17,088 nt of DNA. It comes from Syntrophus sp. (in: bacteria). GTDB lineage: Bacteria; Desulfobacterota; Syntrophia; Syntrophales; UBA8958. Positions within the stretch are counted from its first letter, which is position 1. Every line of letters begins with the position of its first letter. Below, in pieces: positions 1-6,793 of this stretch. The translations under genes were made by a program, and so were the position numbers. The DNA lies in NCBI GenBank assembly GCA_003451635.1, contig DMAT01000308.1:1-17088 (forward strand), in the 5' to 3' direction. The notes beneath the pieces were generated by a model. It searched no databases. It was not told where the DNA came from and saw nothing but the letters and a program-made list of their open reading frames with translations.

Positions 1-101
1 TCCGTCAGATCGAGGCCAAGGCCCTAAAAAAGTTACAGCATAAAAAAAGGCGTGATCAGTTGCGTGATTTTGCATCCCCTGACAATGACTGGGATTTTTA
101 G
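1..101 (+). CDS. rpoD: RNA polymerase sigma factor RpoD, C-terminal end (partial)
   Basis: Only the last 32 codons are present; the reading frame runs off the left edge and ends at TAG 99-101. The visible peptide begins RQIEAKALKKLQHKKR, which matches the end of sigma region 4.2 in primary sigma factors. There the helix-turn-helix that contacts the -35 element is followed by a conserved 'LRQIEAKAL+KL+H' stretch and a short, variable, acidic tail. Here the tail ends DNDWDF. The family directs housekeeping transcription. With so little of the protein visible, a close alternative sigma-70 paralogue cannot be fully excluded, but the motif is typical of RpoD. The gene converges on the acyl-CoA gene to its right, and a palindromic repeat lies between them. 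Confidence 0.85.
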   Translation, partial: RQIEAKALKKLQHKKRRDQLRDFASPDNDWDF

Positions 102-104
102 GAG

Positions 105-201
105 ATCGTCATTCCGGTGAAAACCGGAATCCAGGAAGTTATCGTAAATACTGGATTATGAACATTACTCCTCGATTTCCTGCTTTCGCAGGAACAACGA
201 T
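105..201. repeat. REP-like imperfect palindromic intergenic repeat
   Basis: The element is a nested inverted repeat. Its outer arms are ATCGTCATTCC (105-115) and GGAACAACGAT (191-201), which pair at 9 of 11 positions. A hairpin near the left end is ATTCCGGT / GAAA / ACCGGAAT (111-130), and one near the right end is TTCCTGC / TTTC / GCAGGAA (177-194). Central arms AATCCAG (128-134) and CTGGATT (151-157) are exact complements. The overall form resembles the 'GTCATTCC...GGAATCCAG...CTGGATTCC...' intergenic repeats found in many copies in several deltaproteobacterial genomes. It sits between the convergent ends of rpoD and the acyl-CoA gene, so it may also act as a bidirectional transcript end, although it lacks T-runs. 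Copy number cannot be judged from one window. Confidence 0.6.
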
Positions 202-238
202 TTGGCAGGTTTCAGAAGAAATTCAAAGCTCTCATATT

Positions 239-1009
239 CTAACCCTTGGACATCTTCGACAGATACTCCCGGGTCATAAACTCATTCATGCGGATCTTTC
301 TCTCCGGACCGGAAAACAAGTGAACCATAACATCGAACTCCAGGTCCAGGGATGAAGTTTTATCCAGTTTTTCCGTTATCACGGATATCTTCTTAACCGA
401 TTCAATCGCCCGACCGGATCTTGCCGCCAGACCTTCTGCCATAGCAATGGCTTCATCCATAAATTTTTCCGGCGTCGCCACTTTGTTTACCAATCCGATT
501 CTCAGAGCCTCTTTTGCCCCGATCGGCTCGCCCAGCATGCTGATTTCCTTCGCCTTGGCCATACCCACGAGCTGCCTTAACGGGCTGAAGAGGGGATTCA
601 GACCGAACTTTAGTTCGGGATGCCCAAAAATGGCACTCTCCGAGGCAATGATCAGATCACAGACCGTCGTAATGTTAAAGCCGCCCCCCAGTGCGATACC
701 GCCCACTGCGGCGATTACCGGCTTTCTGTAAGTGTAGATCTTTTTTAAATACTGGAGAATGGACCCGAAATACGGTGCTACTTCCTCATCGGAAAGGGCC
801 GCCATCTCTTTTATGTCCATCCCGGCGGAAAAGACATATTCACCGCCGGTCATGATCAGGACCCTGATTGATTCCTCGTTTTCCAGGTTATTGAGGGCAT
901 CGTTTAATTCAAAACGCATCTCTCCGGACAGGGCGTTCATCTCCCGGGGGCGATTCATGGTAACGATGGCGTAGCCTTCCCTCTTTTCAAGGAGAATTGT
1001 TTTATACAT
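239..1009 (-). CDS. Enoyl-CoA hydratase/isomerase (crotonase) family protein
   Basis: This 256-residue protein has the normal length for a single-domain crotonase. The acyl-CoA/oxyanion-hole segments are SAGMDIKEM (61-69) and GIALGGGFN (104-112), followed by CDLIIASESAIFGHPELKFG (117-136). In classical enoyl-CoA hydratases two glutamates activate water, one in 'GGGCE' and one in 'QPE'. Here the first position is Asn112, while the second is kept as Glu132. The usual 'GAGGTQRL' after the second Glu is replaced by NPLFSPLRQL. One-glutamate members of the family include isomerases, so simple hydratase activity should not be assumed. The start overlaps the end of ihfB by 8 nt, making this the last gene of the cmk-rpsA-ihfB operon. 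The substrate is unknown. Confidence 0.85.
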   Translation of the reverse strand: MYKTILLEKREGYAIVTMNRPREMNALSGEMRFELNDALNNLENEESIRVLIMTGGEYVFSAGMDIKEMAALSDEEVAPYFGSILQYLKKIYTYRKPVIAAVGGIALGGGFNITTVCDLIIASESAIFGHPELKFGLNPLFSPLRQLVGMAKAKEISMLGEPIGAKEALRIGLVNKVATPEKFMDEAIAMAEGLAARSGRAIESVKKISVITEKLDKTSSLDLEFDVMVHLFSGPERKIRMNEFMTREYLSKMSKG

Positions 1010-1292
1010 TCCTTTTCCCTGTCACCAGTTCCTTCAGTTCCTTGCCCACCTTGAAAAATGGTACTCGTCGCTCCTTTAGCTTTACTGCCTCCGTAGTCCG
1101 GGGATTTCTCGCTTGCCGGGCCTTTCTGCTTCTTACAGTAAAGTTACCGAAGTCGCGAACATCAATCCGCTCTCCCCTCTCCAAAGCTTCCGTCATGGCG
1201 TCAAACATCCGATAGACAGCAAATGCTATATCCACAGCACGATTATCGGGAAACTCCGCCTGTACCTTTGCAACCAATTCTCTTTTCGTCAT
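1002..1292 (-). CDS. ihfB: Integration host factor subunit beta (HU/IHF family)
   Basis: This 96-residue nucleoid protein bends DNA and acts in the nucleoid as a dimer (IHF-alpha/beta or a homodimer). It aligns end to end with IHF-beta: MTKREL at the start, RGERIDVRDFGNF (39-51) at the dimer core, RNPRT (62-66) at the tip of the DNA-binding arm that carries the intercalating proline, and VPFFKVGKELKE (76-87) near the end. The VPxFKxGKEL segment and the MTK start favour IHF-beta over HU. The gene follows sppA by 15 nt in the cmk-rpsA-(sppA)-ihfB order known from Proteobacteria, and overlaps the acyl-CoA gene downstream. Plausible SD-like GGGG lies just before ATG 1290-1292. Confidence 0.9.
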   Translation of the reverse strand: MTKRELVAKVQAEFPDNRAVDIAFAVYRMFDAMTEALERGERIDVRDFGNFTVRSRKARQARNPRTTEAVKLKERRVPFFKVGKELKELVTGKRNV

Positions 1293-1307
1293 AATCCCCT
1301 GCTTGCC

Positions 1308-2192
1308 TTACTCGTAAATATAATACGCCCCTGCCATTCTTGCTTCCTGATTTTTCCATTCCGAAACCAATGCAGAAAGGCTGCTTTTAAACAGGACGTC
1401 CCAATAGGGTTTTTTCTTGCCGTAATAGACCACCTCCGGCTTCCCTTTCATCCCCGACATGGTTGCCGCAATCCCAATGGCATGATTCATGTCGCCTAGT
1501 TCATCCACCAGCCCCGCCTGCCTAGCCTGACGTCCGGAAAATATTCTTCCGTCAGCGATGGCCTTCACTTTTTCCCTCGTCATTTTTCTGTTCGCCCCAA
1601 TCGTATCTATGAAATGATCATTCATATCGTCGATAACCGCTTGTAGCAGGGTTCTTTCTTCCGGGGTGATCTCTCTGGAAGGGGAGCCGATGTCTTTGTA
1701 CTTACCGCTCTTGATGACCGCTGGTTTCAAGCCTATTTTGCTCAGCAGACCTTCGGCGTTTAGCAGGTGCATCACCGCGGAAATACTACCCGTAATCGAT
1801 CCCGGATTAGCAACAATGCGGTCGGCGGCACAGGCAATGAGATAGCCGCCTGAGGCGCCTATGGCCCCGATGGAGGCGACTACCTTTTTCTTTTTCTTCA
1901 GTTCCTGGACAGCTCCGTGGATCTCCTGCGAAGGAGCTACGCCGCCGCCGGGAGTCTCAATCCTTAGGACGACGGCGCGCACGGAGCCATCTTTCCCAAG
2001 TTCTTCTAATTGCTGAACAGTTTCCCTGGCATCGGTAATCACCCCTTCGACCGTGACCACCCCCACCTTTTCCGATGCCAGCAGTGATTTCCGCTTCCCG
2101 GAAAGGGCGCTGACACTGAAAACAACCGCGGAAAAGACCATGGCCATCATGATGAGGAGCACGAAGGCAAACAGGATGGGGTGTCTTCTCAT
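1308..2192 (-). CDS. sppA: Signal peptide peptidase SppA (S49 family)
   Basis: The protein has 294 residues, the short single-domain form of SppA, about half the length of E. coli SppA. An N-terminal membrane anchor (about 6-30) is followed by a periplasmic protease domain. The family degrades signal peptides left in the membrane after secretion, using a Ser-Lys dyad. The nucleophile is Ser114 in GASGGYL (112-118). The likely general base is Lys166 in KSGKYKDIGSP (161-171). The 52-residue gap matches that of Bacillus subtilis SppA. ETPGGGV (79-85) and ADRIVANPGSITGSISAV (123-140) are further family motifs. It lies 13 nt after rpsA and 15 nt before ihfB, so it is cotranscribed with both. Confidence 0.9.
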   Translation of the reverse strand: MRRHPILFAFVLLIMMAMVFSAVVFSVSALSGKRKSLLASEKVGVVTVEGVITDARETVQQLEELGKDGSVRAVVLRIETPGGGVAPSQEIHGAVQELKKKKKVVASIGAIGASGGYLIACAADRIVANPGSITGSISAVMHLLNAEGLLSKIGLKPAVIKSGKYKDIGSPSREITPEERTLLQAVIDDMNDHFIDTIGANRKMTREKVKAIADGRIFSGRQARQAGLVDELGDMNHAIGIAATMSGMKGKPEVVYYGKKKPYWDVLFKSSLSALVSEWKNQEARMAGAYYIYE

Positions 2193-2205
2193 GTTTTAAT
2201 CTGGT

Positions 2206-3987
2206 CTATTCGTCGGAATCTATGATCTTTACATCCGCCAGGGCTCTTCCCAAGCTGGACCCCATGTTTTCACGGTTGTTGAGGTACTGATTCTGACTAT
2301 GAACCGTTGGCCCTTCGGACGCAGTTTCATAATCTTTGATACTCAGACGTATCTTTCTTGCTTTGGAATCGATGCTTTTGATAGTTGCCGTAACCGTATC
2401 GCCGATAGCAAATAGTTCCGATGCTGATTTTACCCGTTTCTGACTCAGTTCCGAGATATGCACCAATCCCTCGATACCCTCTTCGATCTCAACAAAGATT
2501 CCGAAATCGGTTATATTTGTGACCTTGCCCGACACGGAAGCGTTAGGACCATATTTGTTGGTAAATTCTTCCCAGGGGTTTTTCTCTATCTGCTTGACGC
2601 CGAGGGAAAATTTTTCGTTTTCCACGTCAACATTCAGGACCATCGCTTCAATTTCCTGACCCTTCTTGAAAAGGTCGGAAGGATGCTTTAGCTTCTGGGT
2701 CCAGGAGATATCGGAGAGGTGAATCAAGCCGTCTATCCCGTCTTCAATGCCGACAAAAATGCCGAAATTAGTGATATTCCTCACTACTCCCTTAATCAGC
2801 GTTCCTACGGGATACTTCTCTCTAAGCGCCTCCCAGGGATTCGACATGGTCTGCTTAAGTCCCAAGGATATCCGCTTTTCATCCGTCTTGACTTCCAGGA
2901 TCATGACCTGGACCTGCTGTCCCGGCGACAGAACCTTGGAGGGGTGCCTTATTTCTCTTGTCCAGAACATCTCGGAAATATGGACAAGTCCTTCCACGCC
3001 AGGTTCGAGTTCAATAAAGGCGCCGTAATCAGTGAGATTGACGACCTTGCCCTCCATAACCGCCCCAACCGGGTATTTTTCATGGATTGTCTCCCAGGGA
3101 TTGTCCGTCAACTGCTTGAGCCCAAGGGCGACCCTCTCCTTCTCCCGATCGAAGGACATGACCTTCACCATAATCCGTTGGCCTTTGCTGAAAGTGTCGG
3201 CGGGACGAGAGATCCTCCCCCAGGAAATATCGGTAATGTGCAGGAGGCCGTCGATACCTCCGAGATCGATAAAAATACCATAATCAGTAATATTCTTGAT
3301 AATGCCTTCGACGATGTTACCTTCCTGAATGTTTTCAAGGGTTACGCGCTTTTCTTCTTCCCGGTGTTTTTCAAGGATGACTCTTCTTGACAAGACCACG
3401 TTATTTCTTTTGCGGTCGTATTTGATAACATTGAAGTCTATCGTCTGACCTACAAACTGGTCGAGATCCCTGATCGGTCGGATATCAACCTGGGACCCGG
3501 GGAGGAACGCCGGGATACCAATATCCACGGACAAACCACCCTTGACTCTCTCAATGACAATACCCTTCATTGTGGTGCTATTTTCACAGGCATATTTGAC
3601 ATCGTCCCAAATCTTGAGACGAGCCGCCTTGTCTTTCGATAAAACGAGGTTACCGTCGCCGTCGCGACGATCTACAAAAACCTCAACACGATCACCCACG
3701 GCAATCGAGATATTTCCGTGTTCGTCCCGCAGTTCCTTGGCAGGGATGTAACCTTCCGTTTTCCAGCCTACATCCACCATGACCATGTCCGGATTGATCT
3801 GGATAACTTTCCCTTGTACAACCTCTCCCAATTGCAATGTTTGCAGGGATTGTTCATACAATTCCCGGAATCCCATGTCTTCTTCCCTACCCGGAGCCGA
3901 TTGAATTTCTTCTGTATTGTCTATGGGCGTATCACCTTTCACCTCTTGATTTTGGGATGTTTCATTGACATCATTACCGTTTACCAT
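2206..3987 (-). CDS. rpsA: 30S ribosomal protein S1
   Basis: This 593-residue protein binds mRNA on the 30S subunit and helps start translation. Six S1 (OB-fold) repeats can be read at about 54-119, 138-201, 223-291, 308-378, 395-465 and 482-551. The last four are closely alike and contain variants of 'NITDYGIFIDL..GIDGLLHISDISW', each followed by a '(L)G(L/V)KQ...NPWE' linker, the pattern expected of bona fide S1. The first two repeats are divergent, as in other S1 proteins where they bind the ribosome. An acidic, Gln/Glu-rich leader of about 40 residues and a 40-residue tail flank the repeats. The gene is not fused to LytB/IspH, as seen in some Firmicutes. It lies between cmk and sppA; G-rich SD-like sequence (AGGGGG, AAAGGG) precedes ATG. 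Confidence 0.95.
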   Translation of the reverse strand: MVNGNDVNETSQNQEVKGDTPIDNTEEIQSAPGREEDMGFRELYEQSLQTLQLGEVVQGKVIQINPDMVMVDVGWKTEGYIPAKELRDEHGNISIAVGDRVEVFVDRRDGDGNLVLSKDKAARLKIWDDVKYACENSTTMKGIVIERVKGGLSVDIGIPAFLPGSQVDIRPIRDLDQFVGQTIDFNVIKYDRKRNNVVLSRRVILEKHREEEKRVTLENIQEGNIVEGIIKNITDYGIFIDLGGIDGLLHITDISWGRISRPADTFSKGQRIMVKVMSFDREKERVALGLKQLTDNPWETIHEKYPVGAVMEGKVVNLTDYGAFIELEPGVEGLVHISEMFWTREIRHPSKVLSPGQQVQVMILEVKTDEKRISLGLKQTMSNPWEALREKYPVGTLIKGVVRNITNFGIFVGIEDGIDGLIHLSDISWTQKLKHPSDLFKKGQEIEAMVLNVDVENEKFSLGVKQIEKNPWEEFTNKYGPNASVSGKVTNITDFGIFVEIEEGIEGLVHISELSQKRVKSASELFAIGDTVTATIKSIDSKARKIRLSIKDYETASEGPTVHSQNQYLNNRENMGSSLGRALADVKIIDSDE

Positions 3988-4076
3988 TAACCCTTTACCC
4001 CCTAAATTTTATAAAACCGCCGCTACATCGTGGTGCAGTAACACAGTGATTATAAAAGATCAAGTGAATTTGAGGC
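3988..4076 (-). promoter_or_regulatory. cmk-rpsA spacer and rpsA leader
   Basis: This 89-nt spacer is the longest gap in the operon, and S1 is typically made from a promoter close to its gene. Read on the minus strand it contains a perfect TATAAT at 4049-4054, but no good -35 hexamer at the usual distance. A second AT-rich TATAAA lies nearer rpsA. An internal rpsA promoter is therefore possible but weakly supported. No clear S1 autoregulatory hairpin could be recognised by eye. Confidence 0.25.
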
Positions 4077-4745
4077 TCATGAATCATTAATGATCCCCAA
4101 CATGGCTTCGACAACCTCTGCAATCGTCATGCGGGAGGTATCGATAATCACCGCATCTTCATGAGGCCGGAGAGGGGCAACCGTCCTTTCCCGGTCCTGC
4201 AGGTCTCGGTGCCTCATATCTCTTGCTATGTCTCCATAGGGAATGCCATCACCGCGGTTGGATAATTCCACAAAACGCCTTTGAATCCTTTCACTTTCAC
4301 TGGCATCAAGAAAGAATTTCACATCTGCGCCTGGAAAAACGACCGTCCCCATGTCCCGACCTTCGGCGACAATTCCTCCCGAGGCGCCCACTTTTCTCTG
4401 AATAGGCAACAACAGTTCTCTGATCAGGGGTAATGCCGAAATTTTCGAGGCCCTAAGCCCTATTTCTTCGGTTCTCAGATGTCCGGTGACGTCTTCGCCA
4501 TTGACATGAACCTTTAAAACATCTCCTGATTTCTGCAGAACAATATCCGCACCCTTGAGCAGGTCATAAAGCTCCTGCTCATCGTTTCCGGAGAAGCCTT
4601 CCCTGCCGATAAGATAAGCAACTGCCCGGTAAAGCGCCCCGGTGTCTAAATAAAGGTAAGACAGGCGCTTTGCCAAAGCCTTACTGACGGTGCTTTTACC
4701 CGATCCGGCAGGACCGTCGATGGTAACTATTATCTCCCTTTTCAA
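4077..4745 (-). CDS. cmk: Cytidylate kinase
   Basis: It phosphorylates CMP/dCMP to the diphosphate using ATP in the cytoplasm. The P-loop GPAGSGKS is at residues 11-18, LYLDTGALYRAVAYL follows about 20 residues later, and the GGIVAEGRDMGTVVFPGADV nucleotide/CMP-binding segment and a C-terminal DTS..T.AEVVEAM segment are all typical. I place the start at TTG 4743-4745, giving 222 residues as expected for the family. A GGAGG lies 8 nt upstream and the TTG overlaps the stop of the VanZ-like gene as TTGA. An ATG at 4779-4781 would add 12 non-conserved residues, overlap the upstream gene by 40 nt and has no SD. Location directly before rpsA is the classical arrangement. Confidence 0.92.
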   Translation of the reverse strand: MKREIIVTIDGPAGSGKSTVSKALAKRLSYLYLDTGALYRAVAYLIGREGFSGNDEQELYDLLKGADIVLQKSGDVLKVHVNGEDVTGHLRTEEIGLRASKISALPLIRELLLPIQRKVGASGGIVAEGRDMGTVVFPGADVKFFLDASESERIQRRFVELSNRGDGIPYGDIARDMRHRDLQDRERTVAPLRPHEDAVIIDTSRMTIAEVVEAMLGIINDS

Positions 4746-5173
4746 TGCCTCATCCTCCTTTCCAACCAGCTTTCCATCCATTTGATTATGCTGACCTGCT
4801 TACGAATGCCTTGAAAAGTAAGGGCCGCAAAGGTCACACCCAAGGCGTCAAACAACGCATCCCAGGCAGAGGGATCGCGGCCGGGCACAAATGATTGATG
4901 CCATTCGTCCGTAAGTGCGTAAATAACACCGATGCCTATAGTCCACAGGATCGCCTGGCCCTTCCGAAAAGTACTGCTTTCCAAAGGGACAAAACAACGG
5001 AAAATCAGGTAGCCAAAGATATAATATTCAATGAAGTGGATGATTTTATCGAGACCCCAGAGGGTAGGCATCTCTTCGGGAAAGGGAGAAAGGGAAGATA
5101 GATAAAAAATAATACCACCATAGACGCAAGGGGGAAGTATATAAAATAACAGATAAGATGCTCTTATCTTCAC
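4742..5173 (-). CDS. VanZ-like family membrane protein
   Basis: This is a 143-residue integral membrane protein. Hydrophobic segments at about 6-26, 44-63, 73-90 and 108-122 suggest four membrane spans. The VanZ-like signature is clear: KIIHFIEYYIFGYL early, then LTDEWHQSFVPGRDPSAWD, in which the DEWHQ and PGR..S..D residues are the family hallmark, followed by DALG. VanZ itself gives low-level teicoplanin resistance, but most VanZ-like proteins have no known function, so none is assigned. The start is GTG at 5171-5173 with no obvious SD, and the end overlaps the proposed cmk start. It is the first gene of the cmk-rpsA-sppA-ihfB unit, downstream of the candidate promoter at 5238-5266. Confidence 0.85.
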   Translation of the reverse strand: MKIRASYLLFYILPPCVYGGIIFYLSSLSPFPEEMPTLWGLDKIIHFIEYYIFGYLIFRCFVPLESSTFRKGQAILWTIGIGVIYALTDEWHQSFVPGRDPSAWDALFDALGVTFAALTFQGIRKQVSIIKWMESWLERRMRH

Positions 5174-5237
5174 GGATGATAAGTGTTATGCAGACGAATT
5201 ATTACTCTCTTATTCATCAGCTCTCCCAAGTGGTCAT

Positions 5238-5266
5238 TTCATAGCATAGGGGTTTCATGATCTCAA
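5238..5266 (-). promoter_or_regulatory. Candidate sigma-70 promoter of the VanZ-cmk-rpsA operon
   Basis: On the minus strand TTGAGA (5261-5266, 5 of 6 to TTGACA) is separated by 17 bp from TATGAA (5238-5243, 4 of 6 to TATAAT). It lies about 60 bp upstream of the VanZ-like GTG start, in the 127-bp region between this operon and the divergent M48 gene. No equally good promoter was seen for the plus-strand gene. Confidence 0.45.
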
Positions 5267-5300
5267 TAGAGAATAACACCCCCTTGATTCTACAAAAAAA

Positions 5301-6758
5301 ATGTGTAAGTTAATGCACATGAAATATTTCTTCTCTCCATTACTGATGAAGCAACCGGCCTTGTCACTCCGCCCCCTCCTGCTGACTATCCTTATCTTGA
5401 GTCTGTCTTGCCCGAATATTGCTCACGGCGCCTTCACCCTGGAAGACGAGAAGCGACTGGGCAAGGAGTTTTATGACAATATTGAGAAGCATCAAGCTAT
5501 TCTCCACGATCAACGCGTTACGACCTATGTCGCGACGGTTGGAAACAAGATCCTTGCCAACAGCCAGCCCCTTCCCTATAGTTATCGTTTTTCCGTCATT
5601 AAAAGTCAGGCCGTCAATGCCTTTGCCACCCCCGGCGGTTATGTGTATATCAATCAAGGACTTCTGACGCTTGTCGAATCAGAGAGTGAACTGGCCGGCG
5701 TTCTGGCCCATGAAATTGCCCATATCAATGCCCGCCATATCGCCGATTCCATTGAAAAATCAAAAAAGATCAATATCGCGACCCTTGCCGCTATCCTTGC
5801 CGGAGCTTTTCTTGGTGTAGGGGCGGACCTTGGCGCCGCCATCGCGGCTTTTTCCCTCGGCGGTATGCAGTCTATGAACCTCAAGTACAGCCGGGAGCAT
5901 GAAGAAGAGGCGGACCGTCTCGGCCTGGCGTATCTCGTATCAACGGGCTATGACGGCAAGTCCATGCTCGATTTCTTAAAAATCATGCGGCGCTATGAGT
6001 ATTACTCCAATACGATTCCCTCCTATTTTCTAACCCACCCGGGAACTGATGAAAGGATCCGTTATCTAGACGCCGAAATCCAGACAACCTATACCCGGCG
6101 AGGGGAGGTGAGCATCGTTGGCAATCTGAAAAGAATTCAAACCCTGGTGATTTTACAATCCCGAGATTATCCTGGCAACCTCAAGCATTTTCAGAACAAC
6201 CTGAAAAAGAACCCGAATGACGTTGACGACCTTTTAGGCATGGCCGTCACCTGCGAAAAGCTCGGCCAAACTTCCGAGGCCTTTCAGTCATTTCACAAAG
6301 CCTACATCTTGTCGCCCAATGATCAGGACATCCTGCGGGAAATGGGCATTGCTTATTATCATGCTGGGAAGGCAAAGGAGGCCATTGGCTATCTTAATGA
6401 GACCCTCAAGCAAGATCCCGACAACGTGATCAGCTTGTTGTACCTTGCCCGTTCCTATGAGGCGGTCGGTAATACCGGTCAGGCGATTGCCATCTTCAAG
6501 GAAATAGAACGAAAAACTATTGCTAGCGAAGACGTTTATTATACCATGGCCATGATCTATGGAAAGACCAATCACCCTTATGAATCTCATTATTATTTTG
6601 GCAAGTACTTCAAACTAAAACTCAAGAGGGATAGCGCCTTATTTCACTTTCAGGCGGCCATGAAATACGTTTCCCCAAACAGCCCGGAAGCGGGAGAGAT
6701 TCAGAAAGAGATCTTGTCGCTGAAGAAAAACAACGGGTTACGGCCACCACCAAAATAA
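5301..6758 (+). CDS. Periplasmic M48 metalloprotease with TPR repeats, BepA-like
   Basis: This 485-residue protein has the architecture of BepA (YfgC): signal peptide, M48 zinc protease domain, then TPRs. BepA is a periplasmic quality-control protease for outer-membrane assembly. The zinc motif is HEIAH (137-141) with a likely third ligand Glu201 in SREHEEEADRLG (197-208), nearly the same spacing as in BepA. TPR-like helices run from about 297 to 460, for example GMAVTCEKLGQTSEAFQSFH. The hydrophobic segment LLLTILILSLSC followed by AHG-A predicts a cleaved signal peptide. The start is uncertain: ATGs at 5301, 5313, 5319 and 5346 all lack a clear SD, and the one at 5346 gives the most ordinary signal peptide. 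The gene is monocistronic and divergent from the rpsA operon. Confidence 0.88.
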   Translation: MCKLMHMKYFFSPLLMKQPALSLRPLLLTILILSLSCPNIAHGAFTLEDEKRLGKEFYDNIEKHQAILHDQRVTTYVATVGNKILANSQPLPYSYRFSVIKSQAVNAFATPGGYVYINQGLLTLVESESELAGVLAHEIAHINARHIADSIEKSKKINIATLAAILAGAFLGVGADLGAAIAAFSLGGMQSMNLKYSREHEEEADRLGLAYLVSTGYDGKSMLDFLKIMRRYEYYSNTIPSYFLTHPGTDERIRYLDAEIQTTYTRRGEVSIVGNLKRIQTLVILQSRDYPGNLKHFQNNLKKNPNDVDDLLGMAVTCEKLGQTSEAFQSFHKAYILSPNDQDILREMGIAYYHAGKAKEAIGYLNETLKQDPDNVISLLYLARSYEAVGNTGQAIAIFKEIERKTIASEDVYYTMAMIYGKTNHPYESHYYFGKYFKLKLKRDSALFHFQAAMKYVSPNSPEAGEIQKEILSLKKNNGLRPPPK

Positions 6759-6793
6759 GCGGATAGCGGCCGAAGGGGACGTTTTCGAAACCA

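Noticed and set aside
2719..3390. 223-codon open frame on the plus strand
   Set aside because: It lies opposite rpsA and its repeated character simply mirrors the S1 repeats.
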